This document shows, one piece after another, positions 1 to 5,651 of a stretch of DNA of 5,651 nucleotides; the first letter of the stretch is position 1, and each line of letters starts with the position of its first letter. The DNA comes from UBA6264 sp964531505 (lineage in GTDB: Bacteria; Patescibacteriota; Patescibacteriia; UBA2591; UBA6264): contig CAZHDT010000030.1 of assembly GCA_964531505.1 (NCBI GenBank), forward strand, positions 1-5,651. Direction: 5' to 3'. A program made the position numbers and the translations under genes. The notes beneath the pieces were generated by a model. That model was not told the origin of the DNA and ran no database searches. It saw only the letters and a list, made by a program, of their open reading frames with translations.

Positions 1-2
1 TA

Positions 3-1622
3 ACTTATCAAAAAGGTATTTTAATAAAAGGAGTGACTAGAGGAAACGGTTTGATTGGGGAAAATGTTACTCAAAATGTCAGGGCGATTCAAGCGATTCC
101 TTTATCTTTAAATAAACCAGTTGACATTGTAGTGCGTGGCGAGATTTTTATGAATCAAAAAGATTTTAAAAACCTTAATCAAAAGAGAGCGGATAATAAT
201 CTGCCTCTTTACGCTAATCCCAGAAATGTCGCCGCCGGTTCAGTTCGCCAATTGGATTCTAAAATAACAGCGGAACGCCGTTTAGACTGTTATATTTTTG
301 AAATTATTACTGACGTAGGACAAAAAACGCATCAGGAAACACACCAAGTTTTAAATGATTTAGGATTTAAAACAGACCCGGAAACGGAAAAATGTGAAAA
401 TTTATCAGCGGTAAAAGAATATTATCAAAAGCATTTGAAAAAAAGAATAGTCAATCCTTTTGATTATGACGGAGTAGTTGTCCTTTTAAATAGAATAGAT
501 TTGCAAAAAAAAATGGGAGCAATCGGCAAATCACCCCGTTGGATGCGCGCTTATAAATTTCCCGGCGAGCAGGCGACCACCATCGTGGAAGATATTTTAA
601 TTCAAATTGGCCGGACTGGTGCTTTAACTCCGGTGGCAAAATTAAAACCAACATTATTAATGGGTAGTGTAATTTCTCGTGCTACTCTGCATAATCAGGA
701 TGAAATTAATCGTTTGGATGTGCGAATTGGCGATACCGTAATTATTGAAAAAGCCGGCGATGTTATCCCGGCGGTTATGGAAGTTTTAAAAAGTTTTAGA
801 ACAGGCCGAGAAAAAAAGTTCCACTTTCCAAAAATTTGCCCGTTTTGCCAAGGACAAGTTGTCCGTCGGCCCAACGAAGCTGCTCATTATTGCTTGAATA
901 AAAAATGTTTTGCTATCCAAGAGCAAAAAATTATTCATTTTGTTTCTAAAAAAGGATTTGACATTGAAGGATTTGGTAAAAAAATAGTTAAACAATTGAT
1001 GAATAACGGTTTAATTAAAACGCCGGCTGATATTTTTACTTTAACTAAAGGTGATTTGGAACCATTGGAAAGATTTGCTGAAAAATCGGCCGGGAATTTA
1101 ACAAAAGCGATTGAAAAAAGCAAAGATATTGAATTGTCCCATTTTATCCAGGCTTTGGGGATTCGCCATGTCGGAGAGCAAATGGCGATTGATTTGGCTA
1201 AATATTTTAAAACTTTAGAAAAACTTAGCCAAGCTAGTCAAGAATTTTTAATCAGTCTGCCTAACGTCGGTTCAGTGGCAAGCCAAAGTATTTTTAATTG
1301 GTTTCAAAATCGCAGCCATCAAGAACTTTTGGAAAAATTTAATAAAAGGGGAGTGAAATTAAAAAAAGTTTTTAAATCCCCTGACGAACAAATTTTAAAA
1401 AGAAAAACAATTGTTTTTACTGGAACTATGTTTTCTATTTCTCGGGAAAAGGCAAAAGAAAAAGTTATTGCTCTGGGTGGCCGGGTTTTAAGTCAAATTA
1501 GCAAGCAGGTTGATTATTTGGTGGCGGGAGAAAATCCCGGGTCGAAATATGAAAAAGCAAAACAGCTCGGGGTAAAGATTATCAATGAGAAAAGTTTTCT
1601 AAATTTGCTAACATCAAAATAA
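3..1622 (+). CDS. ligA: NAD+-dependent DNA ligase LigA, 5'-truncated by the window edge
   Basis: LigA seals nicks in duplex DNA using NAD+, through an enzyme-AMP intermediate, in replication and repair. The reading frame is open to the left edge, giving 539 visible residues. About 130 N-terminal residues are missing (the family is usually near 670), including domain Ia and the KxDG lysine. The GTG and ATG codons near the left edge are internal, because the residues before them (YQKGILIKGVTRGNG) continue the family sequence. Visible in order: nucleotidyltransferase motifs VRGEIFM (~nt 132-152), YDGVVV (~465-482) and YKFPGE (~552-569); the OB-fold (IGRTGALTPVAKL, ~606-644); a Cys4 zinc finger with Cys codons at 837, 846, 891 and 906; helix-hairpin-helix repeats (~950-1330); and a C-terminal BRCT domain (~1386-1613) with IVFTGT and YLVAGENPGSKYEKA. 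It is first in an apparent operon with gatC and gatA. Oddity: the usual TRGDGxxGED reads TRGNGLIGEN. Confidence 0.97.
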   Translation, partial: TYQKGILIKGVTRGNGLIGENVTQNVRAIQAIPLSLNKPVDIVVRGEIFMNQKDFKNLNQKRADNNLPLYANPRNVAAGSVRQLDSKITAERRLDCYIFEIITDVGQKTHQETHQVLNDLGFKTDPETEKCENLSAVKEYYQKHLKKRIVNPFDYDGVVVLLNRIDLQKKMGAIGKSPRWMRAYKFPGEQATTIVEDILIQIGRTGALTPVAKLKPTLLMGSVISRATLHNQDEINRLDVRIGDTVIIEKAGDVIPAVMEVLKSFRTGREKKFHFPKICPFCQGQVVRRPNEAAHYCLNKKCFAIQEQKIIHFVSKKGFDIEGFGKKIVKQLMNNGLIKTPADIFTLTKGDLEPLERFAEKSAGNLTKAIEKSKDIELSHFIQALGIRHVGEQMAIDLAKYFKTLEKLSQASQEFLISLPNVGSVASQSIFNWFQNRSHQELLEKFNKRGVKLKKVFKSPDEQILKRKTIVFTGTMFSISREKAKEKVIALGGRVLSQISKQVDYLVAGENPGSKYEKAKQLGVKIINEKSFLNLLTSK

Positions 1623-1634
1623 TTTTTTAAAAAT

Positions 1635-1961
1635 ATGGCGAAAAAAAATAATCAAAAAATTGAAAAAATTAGCGAGGCGGAAATAAAACATCTTGCTGAT
1701 TTGGCAAGATTAAAACTTAATGAAAAAGAAATTAAAAAATATCAAGGACAATTGGAAGAAATTTTAAACTACGTGGCGCAATTGCAGGAAATTAAAATGG
1801 AAAAAGTTGAAGCTTGCTCCGGCGGTCATAATTTAAAAAATATTTTTCAGGAAGACAAAGCCGAAAAAAGAGATTTAAAAGACAGCCAGGAGTTAATCAG
1901 TCAATCCATTGAAACGGAAAACGGGTTAATCAAAATAAAAGAGGTTTTTAAACAAAAATAA
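1635..1961 (+). CDS. gatC: Asp-tRNA(Asn)/Glu-tRNA(Gln) amidotransferase subunit C
   Basis: GatC is the small non-catalytic subunit of GatCAB, which amidates mischarged Glu-tRNA(Gln) and/or Asp-tRNA(Asn) in the cytoplasm. It wraps around GatA and helps hold GatA and GatB together. The 108-residue length is close to the usual ~95-100, with a few extra lysine-rich residues at the N-terminus. Family marks are ISEAEIKHLADLARLKL near residues 12-28, LEEILNYVAQLQEI near 41-54, a VEACSGGHNLKNIFQED segment near 59-75, and a C-terminal ETENGLIKIKEVF that corresponds to the usual DGxFxVPKVL. The start is fixed: it is the only ATG between the in-frame ligA stop, 12 nt upstream, and the conserved region. 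The gatA start is 2 nt after its stop, so the two are probably translationally coupled. No Shine-Dalgarno-like purine block precedes the ATG. Which tRNA is the substrate cannot be told from this subunit. Confidence 0.95.
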   Translation: MAKKNNQKIEKISEAEIKHLADLARLKLNEKEIKKYQGQLEEILNYVAQLQEIKMEKVEACSGGHNLKNIFQEDKAEKRDLKDSQELISQSIETENGLIKIKEVFKQK

Positions 1962-1963
1962 AA

Positions 1964-3400
1964 ATGAGTTTTAATAAGAAAACAATTTTTGAAACAATCC
2001 GAGGAATTAAAAACAAAGATTTTTCCGTTCAAGAATTAACTTCTTTTTATTTAAAAAAAATAAAAGAAAAAAATTCAAAAATTAACGCTTTTGTTTCAAT
2101 TTTTGAAAAAGAATCTTTAATGCAGGCAAAAAAAATTGACCAAGAAATAGCTAACGGAATTTTAATCGGCGATTTAGCCGGGATTCCCTTGGCTGTTAAA
2201 GATAATATTTTGATTAAAGGAAAATTATGTAGCGCCGGGTCAAAAATTTTAAAAAATTATCAAGCCGTTTATGACGCGACAGTAATTAAAAAATTAAAAG
2301 AACAAAAAGCGATTATTTTAGGCAAAACGAATTTGGATGAATTTGCTATGGGCAGTTCAACGGAAACTTCTATTTTCGGTCCGGCAAAAAATCCGCGCAA
2401 TTTGGAATATGTTGCCGGCGGTTCGTCCGGCGGTTCAGCCGCCGCTGTCGCTGGGGAAATGTGTTTGGGTTCTTTGGGGTCTGACACCGGCGGTTCAATC
2501 CGCCAGCCCGCCAGTTTTTGCGGCTTAGTCGGTTTAAAGCCAAGTTATGGCCGTGTTTCCCGTTCCGGACTGATTGCGATGGCTTCTTCTTTGGACCAAA
2601 TCGGGGTTTTAGCCAACAATGTCGTTGACGCGGAAATTTTATTTAAAGCGATTCAGGGTTATGACAAACTTGATTCAACTTCAATCCCTGATTTTTCAAA
2701 AGAAAATCAAACAAACAATTTAAAAAAATCAAAAAAAATCAGGATTGGTTTGCCAAAAGAATATTTGGTTAGCGGATTGGATTCTTTAATTAAGAAAAAA
2801 ATAGATGATTTAATCAAAAAATTAAAAGAACAAAAATTTGAAATTGAAGAAGTAAGTTTGCCTCATACCAAATACGCTTTAGCTTGTTACTATATTATTA
2901 TGTCCGCCGAAGCATCTACTAATTTATCCCGTTACGACGGGATTAGATATGGTTTTAATTCTTCAAAATCCGTTCAAGACCTTTTAGATGTTTATATGAA
3001 TAACCGCACTGAAGGATTTGGCGAAGAAGTTAAGCGCCGGATTATTTTTGGAACTTATGTTTTGTCCTCGGGATATTATGAAGCTTATTATTACCAAGCG
3101 CAGAAAATGAGAACTTTAATTAAACAGGATTTTGAAAAAGTTTTTAAAGAAAAACAAATTGATATTTTACTAACCCCCACTACTCCGACCACCGCTTTTA
3201 AATTAGGAGAAAAATTAAACGATCCTTTACAAATGTATTTGTCTGATATTTATACGGTGCCGGTTAATCTAGCCGGTCTGCCGGCGATGTCCTTGCCAAT
3301 TGGTGAAATCAATAGTTTACCATTCGGCATTCAACTCATCGGAAATTTTTTAAAAGAAGATTTAATTTTTCAAACTGGAAAATTAATCGAATCTCTTTAA
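1964..3400 (+). CDS. gatA: Asp-tRNA(Asn)/Glu-tRNA(Gln) amidotransferase subunit A (glutaminase/amidase)
   Basis: GatA hydrolyses glutamine and passes ammonia to GatB, which amidates the aminoacyl-tRNA. It belongs to the amidase-signature family. The Lys-Ser-Ser catalytic triad is intact: K79 in GIPLAVKDN, the cis-Ser S154 in AGGSSGGSAAAVA, and the nucleophile S178 in GSDTGGSIRQPA. These match the Staphylococcus aureus GatA numbering as I recall it. Further family blocks are KTNLDEFAMGSS (121-132), GLVGLKPSYGRVSRSGL (187-203), GFGEEVKRRI with R358 expected at the glutamine site, and LTPTTPTTAF (403-412). VPVNLAGLPAMSLPIG (432-447) and FGIQLIG (454-460) close the protein. The length of 478 residues is normal (about 480-490), so the gene is complete despite ending one base before the assembly gap. 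It is tightly coupled to gatC. gatB, often nearby, is not visible and could lie in or beyond the gap, or elsewhere in the genome. Confidence 0.98.
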   Translation: MSFNKKTIFETIRGIKNKDFSVQELTSFYLKKIKEKNSKINAFVSIFEKESLMQAKKIDQEIANGILIGDLAGIPLAVKDNILIKGKLCSAGSKILKNYQAVYDATVIKKLKEQKAIILGKTNLDEFAMGSSTETSIFGPAKNPRNLEYVAGGSSGGSAAAVAGEMCLGSLGSDTGGSIRQPASFCGLVGLKPSYGRVSRSGLIAMASSLDQIGVLANNVVDAEILFKAIQGYDKLDSTSIPDFSKENQTNNLKKSKKIRIGLPKEYLVSGLDSLIKKKIDDLIKKLKEQKFEIEEVSLPHTKYALACYYIIMSAEASTNLSRYDGIRYGFNSSKSVQDLLDVYMNNRTEGFGEEVKRRIIFGTYVLSSGYYEAYYYQAQKMRTLIKQDFEKVFKEKQIDILLTPTTPTTAFKLGEKLNDPLQMYLSDIYTVPVNLAGLPAMSLPIGEINSLPFGIQLIGNFLKEDLIFQTGKLIESL

Positions 3401-3401
3401 T

Positions 3402-3501
3402 NNNNNNNNNNNNNNNNNNNNNNNNNNNNNNNNNNNNNNNNNNNNNNNNNNNNNNNNNNNNNNNNNNNNNNNNNNNNNNNNNNNNNNNNNNNNNNNNNNN
3501 N
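3402..3501. other. Assembly gap (100 N)
   Basis: There are exactly 100 unresolved bases, starting one base after the gatA stop codon. A run of exactly 100 N is the conventional placeholder for a scaffold join of unknown size, so the real distance is not known and genes may be missing. The 55 bases between the gap and the next gene (3502-3556) are very AT-rich. I see no convincing promoter, terminator or ribosome binding site in them. Base composition and codon use look alike on both sides, so nothing argues against the join, but nothing in the sequence proves it. Confidence 0.98.
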
Positions 3502-3556
3502 TGTTATTATTAATATCAGTCTTAATTATTTAATCTAATCATTTAATTTATTTTTT

Positions 3557-4549
3557 ATGGAAGAAAAAAATAAAAAAATTAAATTTTGGAAAATTTTTTC
3601 TGGAATTTTTTTAGTTCTTTTTTTAGTTTCTATTTTTACCGGCGGATTTGGTTTGAAAAATGTTTTTTTCAAATTGCCGGCAAATAAAATTGCGGGACAG
3701 GCCGTAGAATTTATTAATAAAAATCTTTTACAAGCCGGTTCAGCCGCTTCTTTAGTTGAAGCCAGTTGTGAAAAAAAAGTAAGTCTTTGCAAGTTTAAAC
3801 TCAATGTCAACAACGGAACTTTTGATTCCTATGTTTCCAGCGACGGAAAAATTCTTTTTCCTGATGCCATTGAAGTTGAAGGTTATCAAGCCGCCGCTCC
3901 TGGCGCAGAAACATCTACCATAGAGGATATTCCTCAAATGGAAAAAGCGGAAGTTAAATTATTTATTATGTCCTATTGCCCTTTCGGCTTACAGGCGCAA
4001 AAAGCCCTTTTGTCGGTTATGGATTTATTAAAAGACAAAGCGGATATCAAAATTCATTTTGTCAATTATATTATGCACGAGAAAAAAGAAATTGATGAAA
4101 ATTTAAGGCAGTATTGCATTCAAAAAGAACAGACGGATAAATTAATTCCCTACCTTCAATGTTTTGTTGCAGCCGATGAATCTGAGAAATGTTTAACTCA
4201 AGCGAATGTTAACCAAAATAAATTAACTACTTGTGTTAATAAAACTGATAAAGAATACGATGTTACTTCTTTATATGAAGATAAAGAATCTTGGTTAAAT
4301 GGTAATTTTCCTATTTTCAAAATTGACGATGACTTAAATGTGCAATACGGAGTCCAAGGTTCGCCCACTATGTTAATCAATGAAAAATTAGTGAACTTGA
4401 ATCGCTCACCGGAAGATTACAAACAGGCGATTTGCGCCGGTTTTGAAGTTATGCCGGAAGAATGCGCCCAAACCCTTTCTTTAAAAACGCCTGTTGCCGG
4501 GTTTGGTTTAGGAGAAGCAGAAAGTAGTAATAATGCCAGTTGCGAATAA
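3557..4549 (+). CDS. Membrane-anchored, Cys-rich thioredoxin-fold (DsbA/GILT-like) protein, extracytoplasmic
   Basis: This is probably an exported thiol-disulfide oxidoreductase or a related thiol-binding protein; its exact role is unknown. Residues 1-11 are lysine-rich and followed by one hydrophobic segment (~12-30) with no lipobox, suggesting an uncleaved anchor with the rest outside the membrane. Residues ~44-110 form a small domain (KIAGQAVEFINKNLL, then DSYVSSDGKILFPDAIEV) of the kind seen before thioredoxin domains. After a short linker (~111-130) comes a thioredoxin-like domain: strand VKLFIMSY, active-site region C141-P-F-G-L-Q-A-Q-K, and a likely cis-proline P270 in GVQGSPTMLIN. The usual second active-site Cys is Gly144. 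Ten cysteines are present (71, 78, 141, 187, 202, 212, 226, 293, 303, 329); the set between 187 and 303 is the part that recalls GILT and plant vacuolar sorting receptors. The ATG is preceded by an in-frame TAA at 3536-3538. lgt follows after 27 nt. Confidence 0.8.
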   Translation: MEEKNKKIKFWKIFSGIFLVLFLVSIFTGGFGLKNVFFKLPANKIAGQAVEFINKNLLQAGSAASLVEASCEKKVSLCKFKLNVNNGTFDSYVSSDGKILFPDAIEVEGYQAAAPGAETSTIEDIPQMEKAEVKLFIMSYCPFGLQAQKALLSVMDLLKDKADIKIHFVNYIMHEKKEIDENLRQYCIQKEQTDKLIPYLQCFVAADESEKCLTQANVNQNKLTTCVNKTDKEYDVTSLYEDKESWLNGNFPIFKIDDDLNVQYGVQGSPTMLINEKLVNLNRSPEDYKQAICAGFEVMPEECAQTLSLKTPVAGFGLGEAESSNNASCE

Positions 4550-4576
4550 AAATAAATCATTAAAGATGATTAAAAA

Positions 4577-5440
4577 ATGCTGAATTTATTTTTTAATTTT
4601 CTCCATAGTTTTAAGCCCCAGCCGATTTTTTTACGGTTGGGGCTTTTCAATTTTTACTGGTATAGTTTTTTGATTATTATTGGTTTGGTTTTGGGATTTT
4701 TTTTAATTTTAAGTTTCGCTAAAAAATTAAAAATAAAAAAGGAATTGATAGAAGATTTGTTTTGTTATTTAATAGTCGGTGGCTTTATCGGCGCCAGACT
4801 ATATCATGTTTTTTCCGAATGGCCTTATTATTTAAAAAATCCTTTGAATATTTTTAAGGTTTGGCAAGGCGGTTTAGGAATTTTTGGCGGTGTTATCGTT
4901 GGTTTGGCGATTTTATTTTGGTTTGGCAAAAAACACAAATTAAATTTTTTATTATTAGCTGACATTATCGCTCCCAGCCTTATTTTGGGACAGGCGATTG
5001 GCCGTTGGGGCAATTATTTCAATCAGGAGGTTTTTGGCTCGCCTACTAATCTACCCTGGGGAATTCCAATTGCTTTAGCAAATCGGCCGGCTGGGTTTTT
5101 CGCAAATGAATATTTTCACCCCACTTTTTTATACGAGTCTTTATGGAATTTGCTGGTTTTCTTGATTTTGCTTTTTTTATTGAAATTAATTTTTTTCAGC
5201 AAAAAATCTCGTCAAGAAAATAAAATAAAAACCGGAATAATTTTTTCCAGTTATCTTATTTTATATTCTTTCGGCCGTTTTTTTCTGGAATTTTTAAGAA
5301 TAGATTTTCAACCCATAATTTTAGGTTTGCGATTAGGCCAATTTTTTGCCCTTTTAATGTTTATTATTGGCGCCTTGCTTTTATTTTTTATCCTTTTGCC
5401 AAAACAATTGCCCAAACGTTTTTTGCCCCGGCCAGAATAA
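4577..5440 (+). CDS. lgt: Prolipoprotein diacylglyceryl transferase Lgt
   Basis: Lgt transfers diacylglycerol from phosphatidylglycerol to the lipobox cysteine of prolipoproteins, the first step of lipoprotein maturation, in the cytoplasmic membrane. The 287-residue length is typical, with about seven hydrophobic segments (~27-48, 60-78, 96-116, 123-141, 188-208, 217-234, 250-274). Family motifs are FYWY (26-29), GGFIGARLYHV (68-78), and the signature GQAIGRWGNYFNQEVFG (138-154) with R143, N146, E151 and G154 as in the E. coli enzyme. HPTFLYES (181-188) and GRFFLEFLR (233-241), with R234 and E238, complete the set. The residue aligned with E. coli H103 is Phe103 (GGLGIFGG). The start is well fixed: an in-frame TAA lies at 4571-4573 and there is no other in-frame ATG before codon 261. 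It probably shares a transcript with the upstream thioredoxin-like gene. Its first codons contain a terminator-like hairpin, and its last 53 nt overlap the opposite-strand ComF-family gene. Confidence 0.97.
   Translation: MLNLFFNFLHSFKPQPIFLRLGLFNFYWYSFLIIIGLVLGFFLILSFAKKLKIKKELIEDLFCYLIVGGFIGARLYHVFSEWPYYLKNPLNIFKVWQGGLGIFGGVIVGLAILFWFGKKHKLNFLLLADIIAPSLILGQAIGRWGNYFNQEVFGSPTNLPWGIPIALANRPAGFFANEYFHPTFLYESLWNLLVFLILLFLLKLIFFSKKSRQENKIKTGIIFSSYLILYSFGRFFLEFLRIDFQPIILGLRLGQFFALLMFIIGALLLFFILLPKQLPKRFLPRPE
4614..4655 (+). terminator. Terminator-like hairpin inside the first codons of lgt
   Basis: The left arm AGCCCCAGCCG (4614-4624) pairs with the right arm CGGTTGGGGCT (4634-4644) over 11 base pairs, with one G-U pair and a loop of nine bases (ATTTTTTTA). 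A T-rich stretch follows: TTTT to 4647, then CAA, then five T to 4655. The form is that of an intrinsic terminator for + strand transcription, and the GC-rich stem stands out in very AT-rich DNA. It lies 37 nt after the first base of lgt and encodes part of its conserved N-terminal region (residues 13-23), so it cannot be a simple end-of-operon terminator. It may attenuate lgt when ribosomes are scarce, terminate part of the upstream transcript, or be an accident of coding. Active translation of lgt should melt it. The T-tract is interrupted, so its strength is uncertain. Confidence 0.4.
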
Positions 5441-5651
5441 GAGCATTTTTAGCCTCTTTAAGAGTAGCGCTGGTTGTTAAAACATCGTCTATTAAAATAA
5501 TGTTTTTTGGCGGTTTTTGCGCGATTTTAAAAATTCCTTTTACATTTTCTAATCTATTTTTCCGTCCTAAATTGGTTTGAGATTTTTTGTTTTTTATTCT
5601 TTTAATTATTTTTTTATTTAAAGATAAATTTAATTTTAAATTTATTTCTTC
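5388..5651 (-). CDS. comF: ComF-family phosphoribosyltransferase, C-terminal part (5' end beyond the window)
   Basis: On the minus strand an open frame of 87 codons runs in from the right edge and ends at TAA (complement of 5388-5390). It contains no Met codon, so its start lies outside the window. It reads as the C-terminal part of a ComF/ComFC (GntX-like) protein. SQTNLGRKNRLENVKGIF (residues 24-41) matches the family's Q-x-x-L-x-R-x-x-R-x-x-N-V-x-G-x-F block. IILIDDVLTTSAT (51-63) is the PRPP-binding motif of type I phosphoribosyltransferases. LKEAKNALILAGAKNVWAIV (64-83) is the usual ending, followed by a short LAKG tail. ComF proteins are needed for DNA uptake in naturally competent bacteria, where ComFC acts at single-stranded DNA import. 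In other bacteria the role is often unknown. Missing here are the N-terminal zinc-finger Cys region and the first half of the fold. The gene converges on lgt and overlaps it by 53 bp. Confidence 0.9.
   Translation of the reverse strand, partial: EEINLKLNLSLNKKIIKRIKNKKSQTNLGRKNRLENVKGIFKIAQKPPKNIILIDDVLTTSATLKEAKNALILAGAKNVWAIVLAKG

Noticed and set aside
33..35. GTG at the left edge as the true start of ligA.
   Set aside because: Translation upstream of it stays open to the edge and continues the LigA sequence. A start here would remove the catalytic lysine and domain Ia.
505..513. Run of nine A in ligA, considered as a programmed slippage site or sequencing error.
   Set aside because: The frame is intact on both sides and the protein aligns with the family straight through. 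Long A runs are common in this AT-rich sequence.
2416..2504. GC-rich repeated GGCGGTTC units and small inverted repeats in gatA.
   Set aside because: They encode the Gly/Ser-rich amidase signature (AGGSSGGS and DTGGSI). The repetition follows from similar codons for required residues.
2269..2528. Open frames on both strands inside gatA (minus 2269-2487, plus 2337-2528).
   Set aside because: They lie wholly within a strongly conserved gene in other frames, their translations resemble no family I know, and they are shadows of the GC-rich signature region.
4555..4571. Perfect inverted repeat AATCAT-TAAAG-ATGATT between the thioredoxin-like gene and lgt, considered as a terminator or operator.
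   Set aside because: The stem has only six mostly A-T pairs in very AT-rich DNA and is followed by A rather than T on the + strand. Chance is a sufficient explanation.
5439..5464. AAGAG / CTCTT / AAGAG short inverted repeats after the lgt stop, considered as a bidirectional terminator.
   Set aside because: The stems are only 5 bp and no strong T-tract follows on either strand. The region is also coding sequence for the ComF-family gene.
1..5651. Use of genetic code 25 (TGA as Gly), known in some Patescibacteria.
   Set aside because: No gene contains an in-frame TGA and glycines are encoded by GGN. The standard bacterial code explains every reading frame, although the absence of TGA stops means it cannot be fully excluded.
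1..5651. CRISPR arrays, insertion sequences, tRNA or rRNA genes, and phage genes.
   Set aside because: I found no regularly spaced repeats, transposase motifs, terminal inverted repeats or structured RNA signatures. The window is almost fully covered by housekeeping genes.

Overview
This window is a fragment of a low-GC bacterial genome assembly. It most resembles a member of the Candidate Phyla Radiation (Patescibacteria). That guess is inferred from the strongly AT-biased codon use (AAA, TTA, ATT and TTT dominate), the short spacers, the ligA-gatC-gatA gene order, and a small exported Cys-rich thioredoxin-like protein of a type I associate with such genomes. No rRNA or tRNA is present to prove it. 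The standard bacterial code fits: every gene reads at full family length with no in-frame TGA, and all six stops are TAA.

Left block (1-3400, + strand). The window opens inside ligA (NAD+-dependent DNA ligase), whose first ~130 codons, including the catalytic lysine, lie outside. gatC follows after 12 nt and gatA after a further 2 nt. These are two of the three subunits of the GatCAB tRNA-dependent amidotransferase, so the block looks like one operon joining DNA repair/replication with Gln-tRNA or Asn-tRNA supply. gatB is not seen.

Gap (3402-3501). Exactly 100 N follow one base after the gatA stop. This is a scaffold join of unknown true length, so the linkage of the two halves rests on the assembly.

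Right block (3502-5651). A membrane-anchored extracytoplasmic thioredoxin-fold protein with ten cysteines (3557-4549) is followed 27 nt later by lgt, prolipoprotein diacylglyceryl transferase (4577-5440). Both act at the cell envelope. A strong terminator-like hairpin lies inside the first codons of lgt. On the opposite strand, the C-terminal 87 codons of a ComF-family phosphoribosyltransferase run in from the right edge. They end inside lgt, giving a 53-bp tail-to-tail coding overlap. This gene has no start codon in the window and is easily missed.

Nothing here is a clear new multi-gene system. The points most worth a second look are the hairpin in lgt, the lgt/comF overlap, and the exported thioredoxin-like protein with a CPFG active site and a C-terminal half that recalls plant vacuolar sorting receptors.
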